Shown: piece after piece, positions 33,276 through 44,069 of the stretch
How positions within the stretch are numbered: position 1 is the first letter of the stretch
Layout: each line of letters begins with the position of its first letter
Assembly (NCBI GenBank): GCA_026119855.1
Contig: JAOWBW010000254.1
Location: forward strand, 1,340,605 to 1,404,604
Direction of reading: 5' to 3'
From: Campanula takesimana
Taxonomy: Eukaryota > Streptophyta > Magnoliopsida > Asterales > Campanulaceae
DNA length: 64,000 nt
The notes under the pieces: model-generated
Told to the model about the DNA's origin: nothing
The model's input: the letters and a program-made list of their open reading frames with translations, nothing else
The model's database searches: none
Translations under genes and position numbers: made by a program

Positions 33276-34949
33276 AGGGAAAGATATAGCTACAGATGAA
33301 TCATCCTCTAGCAATATCCCTCTTGAAACAAAGCGCGCTCCTTCTCCGAGTGCTCATTATGCGCCTAGGAGCCACGCGCCTCATCGTTGTGCGCCTCATC
33401 GTTGTGCGCCTCCTAGCCCTATGCGCCCTCCTAGATCAAGCGCTCCAAAATTTCAAAAGAAGGATTTTGTTAAGGCTAGTCCATCTGACCCAAAGAAGAA
33501 TGCAATCCCAAAGAAAAGTAAAGAGTTTGTGAAAACTCATGTGATTGGTGGCTTTCATCATTGTTCCATTTGTGATGTTCTGGACACAAGGCCGTGGAAT
33601 GCCTTTTGCGATTCACTCCCAATGCCAAAGGACGTAAAAACCCTAAGGTCAAGCAAGAGTGGGTTGTCAAAAAGTTGCTAACCCTAGGACCCAAAAGGAA
33701 TAAAGGGGACCTGCTTAAATGTCTATATTTCAGGTTCTTTGTTTCATGGCTGGATCTTCAAAAGCTAAAAATTATGAATGGATTCTCGATAGTGGGTGTT
33801 CAAGACACATGACTGGAGATGAATCATTATTAGAAGATGTCCATGAAGAAAGAGGTCCCTCAGTAACATATGGTGATAATAACAAAGGTCAAGTTGTTGC
33901 ATATGGAAAGCTCAAGAAAGACAAAGTGTGCATTGAAAGAGTCTCTCTCGTCGAAGGGCTCAAGCACAATTTATTATCCATATCTCAATTCTGCGACAAA
34001 GGATTAGAATGCCATTTCACCTCAACTCAATGTCTTATCAAGAATGGCAAAACTGGAGCTACATTACTCACGAGATATCGTAAGACAAATATTTACATTA
34101 TTGATTTTCATAGTATGAACTCTAGTACTAATCTTTGTTTTGTAGCTAAAAGTGTGAGCGAAAATAGTTGGCTGTGGCACAAGCGCTTAAGTCACTTGAA
34201 ATTCAAATATCTATCTAAACTCAGCAGGAATAACCTAGTTAAAGGACTTCCCAAGGTTGCTGATCATCATGACAAGAAGGGCGCCGCATGTTAACTTGGC
34301 AAACAACCGAAGAAATCTTTCTCCAGCAAAACCAATCCTTCAACTTCTAGATGTTTGCAACTGCTCCACATTGATCTATTTGGACCAGTCACCACTGTAA
34401 GTATTCGAAAGAACAAGTATACTCTAGTTGTGGTGGATGATTATTCAAGATATACATGGGTGGAAATGATGATCTCAAAAGACGATTGTTACGACATTTT
34501 GACCACCTTATTCAGACTGCTCCAAACCCAAAAAGAAGATGACATCGTTAGTGTTCGATCCGACAATGGAACATAATTCAAGAACAACGGTGTTGCTCGA
34601 TATTGCGACGATCATGGGATAGATCATAACTTCTCAACCGCTAGAGTTCCTCAACAAAATGGGGTTGTGGAAAGAAAGAATAGAACGTTGATTGAAGCGG
34701 GAAAGACAATGATAGCTGAAGCGAAATTGCCTAAGTACTTTTGGGAAGAAGCTATCAACACAGCATATTTTACTCAAAATCGTTCCCTCATCAACAAACT
34801 TCACAACAAGACTCCGTATGAACTTGGCGTGGTAGAACTCCCAACATTGCATTCTTCAAGATCTTTGGTTGCAAATGTTATATCCTCTACAACGGAAACG
34901 AACATAGAGGTAAATTCGACGCCAAAGCCGACGAAGGTATTTTAGTTGG
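33276..34949 (+). pseudogene. Element B protease and integrase
   Basis: After a Pro/Arg/His-rich linker with repeated CAPHR units at 33360-33440, the frame from 33719 carries the protease (WILDSGCSRHMTGD) and the GAG-pre-integrase zinc region (LWHKRLSHLKFKYLSKL). The integrase core follows with HIDLFGPV, RSDNGT and QQNGVVERKNRTLIEAGK, so all three D, D, E residues are visible. Breaks: frameshifts near 33235 and 33640, a TAA after about codon 190 near 34292, and a TAA inside the DNGT region at 34574-34576. The integrase tail is interrupted at 34949 by D2 and resumes at 44070. Confidence 0.88.
34945..34949 (+). other. Target-site duplication GTTGG of D2 (left)
   Basis: GTTGG directly precedes the LTR start TGTAAACACC and recurs at 44070-44074 right after the LTR end ATCTACA. 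Five base pairs is the normal length for LTR retrotransposons. Confidence 0.95.
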
Positions 34950-36247
34950 TGTAAACACCCCGCCTTGGACCTCTCACCCCGATTGCATACATAGTATTTT
35001 TATTTAACTTGATTTTGTTAATTTCTGTTATTTCTGTTAAGTTCCTAACTGATTCCGTTAGTTTTGGACTAAACTGCATAACAGAGTTAACTTTTAGAGT
35101 CATTTCTGTCATTCTGTCGTTTTAGCCGTGGGCGCTTCCGGCACCGTCAATGGGTCGCGCGCGCGTTTATTCCACAATAGGCCGGACCCGCGCGCTTCCC
35201 GCTTTGGCAGTAACGGATAGCACCATTTTTCCCTCTCTTTTCTTATTTAGAAAATCTCTTATTGATCACAAACACCTCCTTTTTACATCCACATTCATTC
35301 CCCCTTATTTCATAACTCCCAAATCCTTTATTCTAGCCATTCTTCATAAAAACAAAATATTTCATTTTATTATTATTTGATTTTCTTTTATTTCTTTCAT
35401 TAATTCTTTTATTTATCTTTTTCTTGATTGGTCAATTCCATTTCACATGGATTGACCAATTTCCCTCCAACCTTTCCCTCCTAATTTTACCTATAAAAAC
35501 CATCACCGCCTACCTTGGAAAGGGACCTCATTTTTTAGACTTGAATTTTCTCTATACACACACTATATACAATTCTCTACACAAATTCCCCCAACAAGAG
35601 TTCTTCGTAACAAGACTCTACATAAAATTGTTCTACAACAATTTCTCCACAACAAAACACCATTTTCAAGTCCACGTTTGAAGTCCTCTTCTTAAGGTAC
35701 AACTTCATTTTTCTTCTATTTTCTTCTTCTTAAATGTATGCAATCCCCATTAATGGGACATAACCAATATGACTACTTCACATATTGAAGTTAGTTAAGG
35801 TTATCTCCCTACATTCCAACTCTACTTTAAATTCCCCCACTTTTATTTTATTATAATTGTTAGAATAGTTTAACATGTAATCTTTAGCATAAATCAATAA
35901 ATAAACAATTCTCTTTTATTTTTCCTCTACAAATTTCCCCTTTCTTTTCATTATAATTGTTAGCACATTTCTATTATTATTAAATTGAAGGACATTTAAC
36001 ATTAGAACACCAAAAGTAGCAAGACCCGCGTAAGCGGGGCGGAGTGGGTGTTTAAGTACTTCCCACTCCGTCACCTAACCCCCGAACCCTTCTCTTCCCG
36101 AATCTCTGGTTTTCGTACATAAAAAATTGGCTTTTCTTAGGTTTTCTCGTGTTCCTCTAAAACGTGGGTGGTGACTCTTAAAATCAAGTAGACATCCTAG
36201 GATAATTCACCGCTCTAGCCAAGCCGTGGTCCCCCGGGGTATCTACA
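34950..36247 (+). mobile_element. D2 5' LTR
   Basis: 1298 bp, TGTAAACACC...GGTATCTACA. TATA box at 35492-35499 (tataaaaa). A donor-like AAGGTAC follows the leader at 35695-35700, so the transcript may be spliced (inference). Small open frames in it are non-coding. Confidence 0.95.
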
Positions 36248-36248
36248 G

Positions 36249-36266
36249 TGGCGACTCTGCTAGGGA
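36249..36266 (+). other. D2 primer binding site
   Basis: TGGCGACTCTGCTAGGGA begins two bases after the LTR end. It is not the initiator-Met site used by A, B, C and F. This kind of site is used by Tat/Ogre-type gypsy elements and is thought to pair with a tRNA-Arg; I assign the tRNA only tentatively. Confidence 0.75.
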
Positions 36267-37468
36267 TATAGAGGGTTAAACTTGCATTTTCTGCTTTTGG
36301 TGTTCTTATATCTGTTTTCTGGGCATTCTGGTAAAAAGGGTAGGAAGCGCGCGCCTCCGACCTTCTTGGCCTAAAGCGCGCGCGTCCGACCCTTATTACC
36401 AGAATCGCCCGCCTCCCATCTCGTCCTTCAATTCCATGTTTCTGTGCTAACAATGTATGTAGGGGAAAAGTTCTATAATTTAGGGTCAAGTCAATCCCTT
36501 GAACCCGCTGATTTGCAGGTACTGCCCAGAAGCGGGCGCCTCCACTTCTCTCAGTCTAACGTGCGCGCCTCCCGAGTAGGCATCTGAATGCGCGCACCTC
36601 TGGGCATTTCCCAGAAACAGAAACAGTGAACTGAATGGATAGTTTTGACAGTGTGTGGGCACCGGGCCTGCACAGAACAACTTTTATTTCCTGTTTCATT
36701 TTTATCGGTCACACGGGTGATTCGAAAGCTGTAAATTACGTGCTTATTTGTTTTTTTTATTTTCTTTGAAAAAACAAAATATTTTGTCACTTGTTAGACC
36801 TCACACTACGCTCACAATTCTTATCAACTGCTCACTATCGAGTCGCACAAGTCCAACCCCAAACCCGTCGAGGCCCGTCCTAGAAAGTTTCGAGCTCCAC
36901 TCGACCTTGGCTCTTTCGAAGGGGTAAACCTCAGCCCGTGGCGTAGTTCATGACTACATGCCGGGGGTGACCTTTAAGCCTCTCTTTAGCCGAGCACAAA
37001 CCACACAATTCTAGTTAGGGTCTAACACTCCGTGACTCAAGTCGGTTTTCATGTGCCGAGATTTCCCTAAACTAATGTCTTCAAATCATACATGCCACTC
37101 GTTGTTATGGACGAAATAAAACTCCGTCCCCAAGTGGTTATAATGGACGCAAATAAAAAATCCGTCTCCGCATGTATGATTTACTACATTAATTTAGTTT
37201 AATCCCGACACATGTAGGATTCACATGCGTGGTGGAATCCGATGAGTATATGGGACCGCGAGAAGGTCTATATACTAGTGTGACGATTCCACTATTTTTC
37301 TAGAAACCCCAAAAAGGACCACATCCTTCCGACTTTTGTAAATAAAAAAAAAGAGTCATTTTTCTTATGTGGTTGGGTCTTTTTCCTTTCTTTGTGGGTG
37401 AATCTATTTTACTCAAAAGATATTTGTGGGGCCAACCTAAGATCGACCGTGTTCTCTCAATAGGTCCA
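36267..37468 (+). other. D2 5' leader
   Basis: Non-coding region between the primer site and gag. It contains repeated 'gcgcgcctcc' words at 36345-36610 (aagcgcgcgcctccgacc, agcgcgcgcgtccgac, cgtgcgcgcctcccg), again a family-specific GC-rich motif. Nothing else recognised. Confidence 0.6.
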
Positions 37469-38482
37469 ATGGCTTCCAACAGCAACAACAACAAGGGTGA
37501 GAACATTCCCATGTCCAACGAAGGGTTATTCAACATGGTGAAAGCATTGAAAGGGAAAATTGATGCACTAGCCGAGAATGTCCGCCGCAAGGATGATTTA
37601 TGGCGAGCCCGTTACGAGCATGTGAAAATGGTCCATAAGAAAGAAGTAGCCAAACTCGAGAACCAATTAAAGAGGCTCACGAATGAAAGAAAGAAGGTCC
37701 AAAGTTTTGATACCAGTTTGGTCAACACTCTCATGTCCTACATTGACCAAAAGCTTAGTGGGCTAAATTTGCACAAAGGCCCAAGCTCCGATCTTCATCA
37801 TGCTTCTCTCCTCATGAACACAATGGAGGCTCTTCCCGAAAAGTTCAAGATGCCCGATATTGGCAAGTTCAAAGGCACCTCTTGCCCCGACGCTCATGTT
37901 GACTCCTACATTTGGGCCATGCTACCAAAGAAAGTGTCTCCTCAAATAATGGCACAATGCTTCCCGCTTACTCTCGAGGGGGTCGCAAAAGATTGGTATA
38001 TGGGTCTTCCAGTTTCCACCCGCCTCAATTGGGATGCCACTATGCTTTCCTTCAAGTCACAATATCAAGGCAACTCCAAATTCCGCCCCACCAAGAAAGA
38101 ATTGGAGAGCACCGTGCAAATGGGTGATGAATCATTTGGGGACTTCTATCGCCATTGGAATGACAAGCTAGCCGAGATGGTTGATAGGCTTTCCAAGAAG
38201 GAACAAATGGACATCTTCTTGAAGTGTTTGAAAATGGACTACCGCACTCATCTTAGTGGGGCTTTTCACTCCGATTTTTCAAGCATGTATGATCCGGGGG
38301 TTAGAATTGACAATTTGCTCCGAGAAGTGGCCGAGTCCTCCTATGACACAAGCTTCAACGACAAAGGGTTCCCAAGCAATGACATGGAAGAATGTAGTGA
38401 CATGGAAGACTACAACGACAATGAGGACTACAACGACATGGGGGATGATGACAACAATCTCTGTTTCTCTTTCTCTACCTAG
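37469..38482 (+). CDS. D2 gag protein
   Basis: 337 residues from ATG 37469 (MASNSNNNKGENIPMSNEGLF). The open frame extends back to 37367, but this ATG is preferred because it starts the polar N-terminus typical of such gags. Residues ~20-75 are a charged coiled coil. Residues ~130-275 are a Retrotrans_gag-type domain (FPLTLEGVAKDWYMGLP, then W, F and Y spaced as in the family, ending IFLKCLKMDYRTHL). The C-terminus is very acidic (repeated DMEDYND) and there is no CCHC knuckle. The frame is intact from start to stop, so gag may still be made and used in trans with a partner's pol. Confidence 0.9.
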   Translation: MASNSNNNKGENIPMSNEGLFNMVKALKGKIDALAENVRRKDDLWRARYEHVKMVHKKEVAKLENQLKRLTNERKKVQSFDTSLVNTLMSYIDQKLSGLNLHKGPSSDLHHASLLMNTMEALPEKFKMPDIGKFKGTSCPDAHVDSYIWAMLPKKVSPQIMAQCFPLTLEGVAKDWYMGLPVSTRLNWDATMLSFKSQYQGNSKFRPTKKELESTVQMGDESFGDFYRHWNDKLAEMVDRLSKKEQMDIFLKCLKMDYRTHLSGAFHSDFSSMYDPGVRIDNLLREVAESSYDTSFNDKGFPSNDMEECSDMEDYNDNEDYNDMGDDDNNLCFSFST

Positions 38483-38905
38483 AAATAGGATAAGAAAAAA
38501 AAAAGAGAGTCAAAAGTCCTCTAATGTGTGCATTAATGTTTTCTCTCGTCCAATGTTAAATTTTGAGTCAATCATTAAATAAAAGTCGTTCTTGTCCTCA
38601 TACACTCTTCCAAGTTGTTCAATCTAATTCTTGGCAAAATGATGAAAAGGTGTCTAAACAAGTTTTGGAATGAAGGCCATCGCTTGAACGCCTAGGGGCT
38701 AAAGATCGACGACAGCATCAACAACGAAGACATCAAAACATCAACGGCGAAATCAAGACAAAAAAAGGTGGAGCAACGATCATGAAGCAAAGTTTTCAAA
38801 AGGGGATAAAAAAAAAAAAAAAAAAAAAAAAAAAACAAAAAAATAATAAAAAAAAAGCTCGCTAGGTTGAAATCCTCAAATCAACCTAGGAAAAAGTTAG
38901 AGCAC

Positions 38906-38936
<31 letters not shown>

Positions 38937-41900
38937 CCTCATTCAATGAAGTTCATATCAAGGATCAACATCATTCCACCAACGAAGGACGAAGTGACAT
39001 CAACAATCATCACGACGAAGCAACAACCATCTCGATGAATGGAGCATCCACAAGAACTACGGTGACCTGAGCCTCTACACTGGAGGAACGTAGGCAACCT
39101 TCGGGTCCGGTCTCATGCAAGAAAGAAGATATGTTTAGCCCTAGCGCGTTATGGTGATTGGCCTTCATCTCGAACTTGTCAAGACATTTTTGTACGAGTC
39201 ATTTGCCAATGAATTAATCACCTCAAGATTGAACAACTTTCTTAGAATTGGAATCGCTTTCCGTTCCTTGTCGAGTCTAGGGCTTCTATTCTTTCTGCAT
39301 ACTCCCAATTTCTTGCAATCAAATTGGGGCTTTCTTTATCTTCTCTCTTAATGACTTACTTTCCTTCGTGAGTCATTCAAAAAATATACATACATGAGGT
39401 CAATACTAGGGACACTTCCCTAGTCGAGTCAATGTCACTCATCCTTAGTGATAAAAGGTCCTCACCGAAAAATCACATGTCTTATCTCCTCAGCCAGAGT
39501 CAATGCACACTTCCTCATTAATCGATTCAAAAAAAAAACACAAAGACGCAAAAGAGATGCCCGCTAGATTGAAAACCCGAAAGGGCGGTCTAGGCAAAAA
39601 AACAGGGTGCGTCATAAAAAAAAATGAGAGAGTGAGAGAGAGAAGGGAAAGAGAAATGGAGATCTCCGGCCTCTAAGGAAGACAACTGCACAAGCTCTAC
39701 ATTGGATCTCCTCAACAAATCAATTCCCCACCGAGACAACTTTGGGATTGCAAAAGGCTCGACAAGATATGGCACATCAAAGGTTGTCTTGGGTTATTGG
39801 CATCATTCTCCAGCAGCGTGCATTTTTGGGTTCATGAAAAGAAGGCCCGTGGTAATCAAGACCCATCTGAGAACGAGCCCATCATAAAAGGGCACGAGGT
39901 TGTACAAATAATCCCTAGCTAGTCAATTGGCTTGGGCAGCAAATAGCAACAACATGTGTCTCAATTTTCAAAGCTTCTGCAAGTATGTGCTTCTAAAGTA
40001 CGCCGAAAGGCTCCCGAGAAATGAAGTAGCTCTTGCCATGTCCTCTCATGTTTGTTCCCTCGCACGAGGATGAGTCACTCTTGCTTTGCTCAACAAATGG
40101 TGACGCCCTAGGGGCTATGTGACTCAAGAACAAGGGCTTCTTTTGCTTCATTTGACAATCAATAAGCCCTAGGGGCTATGCTCGAGAAAGATGTGTGAGA
40201 CTATCCTCAAAGTCTCTCAAAAGGGATGTCAAAAAGCCCTCTTGTCATGTGTTCCCGTACTCGTTCCCCCAATCAAGGATGGACCTTTCTCGCAATCAAT
40301 GATGGCACGCTAGGGGCTACGGTCAAGTCTTAAAGGCTCCCTCGGCAAGAAGAAATTTACTTCAATGTCCCCAGCAACATTTGAAGCTTTATACCGAAAG
40401 GTCTCAAGGGGCTTCGCAATCTACAATCTTTTGGGCTACGACATTACAGTGATTCAAGCAAAGGGAATATTGGGGCTTCGTAATTAACAAGCTTTTGGGC
40501 AGTGGTAACCGAGCAATGCAATTTGGGAGTAGTCTTATGGCTCCATGAAAGGGATCAAACTTCAATGGTCCCTCAACACTTCCAGTCAAAAGGCCTCTTG
40601 GTTTTAAATGAAGGCTCCGATGATATGAATGAATTTGATGATTCTTGTTAGAACTCACAGCGAGATTCTGAAGGAAGTCTTAGAGAAAAGGATAAAGATT
40701 CAATATGCTAGACTCACCCGGCTGAGTTATGGCGGGCAATGCCAATATGTTAACTCTAGAGACAGAGTTACGGCCAATCCCAATGTTTCTACAAGTACTG
40801 CCCCCTTCTCCAAGATCAAAAGCACAGGCTCCATCTGAAGATCCACCGTCGGCTCAACTCAAGAAGACTCGAGCAAACATACCGTTTGAGACTTTATCAC
40901 ACCAAGACCTTATCATCTGCAACAACATCACCATCTCCCACGAGATGTCTCCCGAAGACCGTACTACATTTTCAACATGGACCTTCCGCTATTTGGGTAT
41001 CAACCACAAAAAGGGCCATCCATCTCCAAGCAAGAGAAAGAAGGAGATCGCCTTCAAGAGTTCTTCCCAATAGCGCCATCCGCTCCCAAACTTGATAAGC
41101 CCATGACATTTGGGGCTTAGCCATCTCTCAAAGCTTGGTATCAATGATCTTCTCTTGGGGCTTGCCCACATCGATAACAAAAGACAGTTTATTTGAATGG
41201 GCTAAGAGTTGATTTCTTAGGCTTCATAAGCCACTCAAAGTTCAGCATTCGAGGGGATTTACAGTCAACAACCCCTTGGCATCTCGGCATCGAAAGTCTT
41301 TTGAAACCCCATAATTGACACATATCTTGGGGCTAGACATCAATTTCGTTGGGCACAACGGCAACGACGACAGAATTCAAGCAAGGCAATCTGGACTTCG
41401 GTCGAACATGACTTGATCTTGGGTTGGCTTTACAAACACACAATGGTTAAAATGGTTCACCCACGAACTAAAAAAAAGAATCTTTTTTCTCACATGTGTG
41501 CATATTCTTTCCCTTCTAATCTTTTTTTTTTAAAAAAAAAGAGATTTTTCTTTTTCTTTTTCTCCTTCTATGTGCAAAAGTATGTGCTTTATTTTGCCTT
41601 GCTCCTAGCATTCTTCCCCAGCGTTCTCCATCATCCTTGAACTACGCTGGTCTGATTCTCTTAAAGGGATACGTAGGCAGCCTTTTGGCACGACCAACCA
41701 TCATCCGAAATACTGTCTCGCCAACACTCCTTCAAAGGCAAGAACAATTCATCACCATCAACATCATCATTCTCCATCCAAAGCATGGACATTCTTCATC
41801 AAAAGCAGCAACATCCTTCAGCAATCCATCCCCAATCAAGCAGCAATGGTAGGTGAAGGTATGAACATCATTCATCTCAAGCAATCTCTGCTTTCAAAAA

Positions 41901-42180
41901 TCACTTCACACACAGAATCACTTTACTTCTCTCTCATACAAACTGCTTTCAAATCACATTGCCCCACAAGCACTATTTATCTCTTCATTTCACACTTCAT
42001 GCATCTTTTTGCACAAACACATATACCTGCCAAGCACACACATAACAGGTACCACCACGAAGTCAACAGCATCCGCTGCTCAAGGCACTTCATCCCCAGT
42101 AGAAAATGGTCCACAGTCAACCATGCCCGCATCCCCACGATAAAGTCAACAGCAACTGCAGCTCTAGACAGCAATTTAGT
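38483..42180 (+). other. D2 non-coding body without pol
   Basis: No open frame over 130 codons and no pol motif in any frame. It includes A-runs at 38808-38835 and 38906-38932 and a poly-T/poly-A inverted run near 41519-41541. Two similar segments contain 'acgtaggca' (39088 and 41671). The recurrent phrase 'ctaggggcta' occurs at 38692, 40113, 40171 and 40310. The tone resembles the long 3' region of Tat/Ogre elements, kept while pol was lost. Confidence 0.75.
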
Positions 42181-42185
42181 CCATG

Positions 42186-42603
42186 GTGATCCCGCAATCA
42201 GCAAACGGATCCCGCCTTAGCAAACGGATCCCGCCTCTAGCAAACGGATCTTGCATCAGCAAACGGATCCCGCTTCAGCAAACGGATCCCGCATCAGCAA
42301 ACGGGTCCCGCACCAGCAAACGGATCCCGTACCAGCAAACGGATCCTGCATCAGCAAACGGATCCCGCCTCAGCAAACGGATCCCGCATTCAGCAAACGG
42401 ATCCCGCATCAGCAAACGGATCCCGCTTCAGCAAACGGATCCCGCATTCAGCAAACGGATCCCGCTTCAGCAAACGGATCCCGCATCAGCAAACGGATCC
42501 CGCATTCAGCAAACGGATCCGCTTCAGCAAACGGATCCCGCATTCAGCAAACGGATCCCGCAATCAGCAAACGGATCCCGCTTCAGCAAACGGATCCCGC
42601 TAT
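42186..42603 (+). repeat. D2 3'-UTR satellite, 19-bp unit, about 22 copies
   Basis: Unit CAGCAAACGGATCCCGCAT with variants ending CTT, CCT or ATT, and occasional 18- or 20-base copies. Each unit holds GGATCC. Because 19 is not a multiple of three, all forward frames give related 19-residue repeats and stay open, which produces misleading open frames here. Confidence 0.95.
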
Positions 42604-42756
42604 ATCCTTTCTATAGCAATTAAGCCGCTCACACAGGGAGCGCACTCCTATCCTTTGTAATTTCAATTTCATGTTTTATCGAGTCTTTGTTTTCTCTTGT
42701 CGATGTCCTCGGCGGTTGTCTTTCTTTCGTCGACGAGTTTTGCTTTGCAATCCACG

Positions 42757-42770
42757 TCGCCGAGGGGCTC
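42757..42770 (+). other. D2 polypurine tract region
   Basis: The G-rich end 'cgccgaggggctc' directly precedes the 3' LTR and is shared with D1 in the same position. Likely primer for plus-strand DNA synthesis. Confidence 0.6.
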
Positions 42771-44069
42771 TGTAAACACCCCGCCTTGGACCTCTCACCT
42801 CGATTGCATACATAGTATTTTTATTTAACTTGATTTTGTTAATTTCTGTTATTTCTGTTAAGTTCCTAACTGATTCCGTTAGTTTTGGACTAAACTGCAT
42901 AACAGAGTTAACTTTTAGAGTCATTTCTATCATTCTGTCGTTTTAGCCCGTGGGCGCTTCCGGCACCGTCAATGGGTCGCGCGTGCGTTTAGTCCACAAT
43001 AGGCCGGACCCGCGCGCTTCCCGCTTTGGCAGTAACGGATAGCACCATTTTTCCCTCCCTTTTCTTATTTAGAAAATCTCTTCTTTATCACAAACACCTC
43101 TTTTTTACATCCACATTCATTCCCCCTTATTTCATAACTCCCAAATCCTTTATTCTAGCCATTCTTCATAAAAACAAAATATTTCATTTTATTATTATTT
43201 GATTTTCTTTTATTTCTTTCATTAATTCTTTTATTTATCTTTTTCTTGATTGGTCAATTCCATTTCACATGGATTGACCAATTTCCCTCCAACCTTTCCC
43301 TCCTAATTTTACCTATAAAAACCATCATCTCCTACCTTGGAAAGGGACCTCATTTTTTAGACTTGAATTTTCTCTATACACACACTATATACAATTCTCT
43401 ACACAAATTCCCCCAACAAGAGTTCTTCGTAACAAGACTCTACATAAAATTTTTCTACAACAATTTCTCCACAACAAAACACCATTTTCAAGTCCACGTT
43501 TGAAGTCCTCTTCTTAAGGTACAACTTCATTTTTCTTCTATTTTCTTCTTCTTAAATGTATGCAATCCCCAATAATGGGACATAACCAATATGACTACTT
43601 CACATATTGAAGTTAGTTAAGGTTATCTCCCTACATTCCAACTCTACTTTAAATTCCCCCACTTTTATTTTATTATAATTGTTAGAATAGTTTAACATGT
43701 AATCTTTAGCATAAATCAATAAATAAACAATTCTCCTTTATTTTTCCTCTACAAATTTCCCCTTTCTTTTCATTATAATTGTTAGCACATTTCTCTTATT
43801 ATTAAATTGAAGGACATTTAACATTAGAACACCAAAAGTAGCAAGACCCGCGTAAGCGGGGCGGAGTGGGTGTTTAAGTACTTCCCACTCCGTCACCTAA
43901 CCCCCGAACCCTTCTCTTCCCGAATCTCTGGTTTTCGTACATAAAAAATTGGCTTTTCTTAGGTTTTCTCGCGTTCCTCTAAAACGTGGGTGGCGACTCT
44001 TAAAATCAAGTAGACATCCTAGGATAATTCACCGCTCTAGCCAAGCCGTGGTCCCCCGGGGTATCTACA
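42771..44069 (+). mobile_element. D2 3' LTR
   Basis: 1299 bp, nearly identical to the 5' LTR. TATA box at 43314-43321. Followed by GTTGG (44070-44074), the right copy of the target duplication. Confidence 0.95.

Larger units (their letters stand above)
34950..44069 (+). mobile_element. Element D2: complete gag-only Tat-like gypsy retrotransposon
   Basis: A 9120-bp element with two LTRs (34950-36247 and 42771-44069), GTTGG target duplications, a primer site and polypurine tract. It encodes one gag ORF (37469-38482) and no protease, RT, RNase H or integrase anywhere in the following 4.3 kb. The two LTRs differ at about 17 positions by eye in 1.3 kb. This is the architecture named TR-GAG in plants (terminal-repeat retrotransposon with a GAG domain), which needs pol from an autonomous partner. 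A 19-bp satellite sits just before the 3' LTR. Confidence 0.93.

Noticed and set aside
36184..36790. Minus-strand frames in the D2 leader
   Set aside because: Antisense to the element, low complexity from GCGCGC words, no domain.
42183..42623. Open frames encoding a Ser/Asn/Gly/Arg repeat protein
   Set aside because: By-product of the 19-bp satellite, which is open in all three forward frames.
34950..44069. D2 as a deleted autonomous element rather than a gag-only family
   Set aside because: No pol fragments of any kind remain and the element is young with an intact gag. The alternative stays open until other copies are compared.
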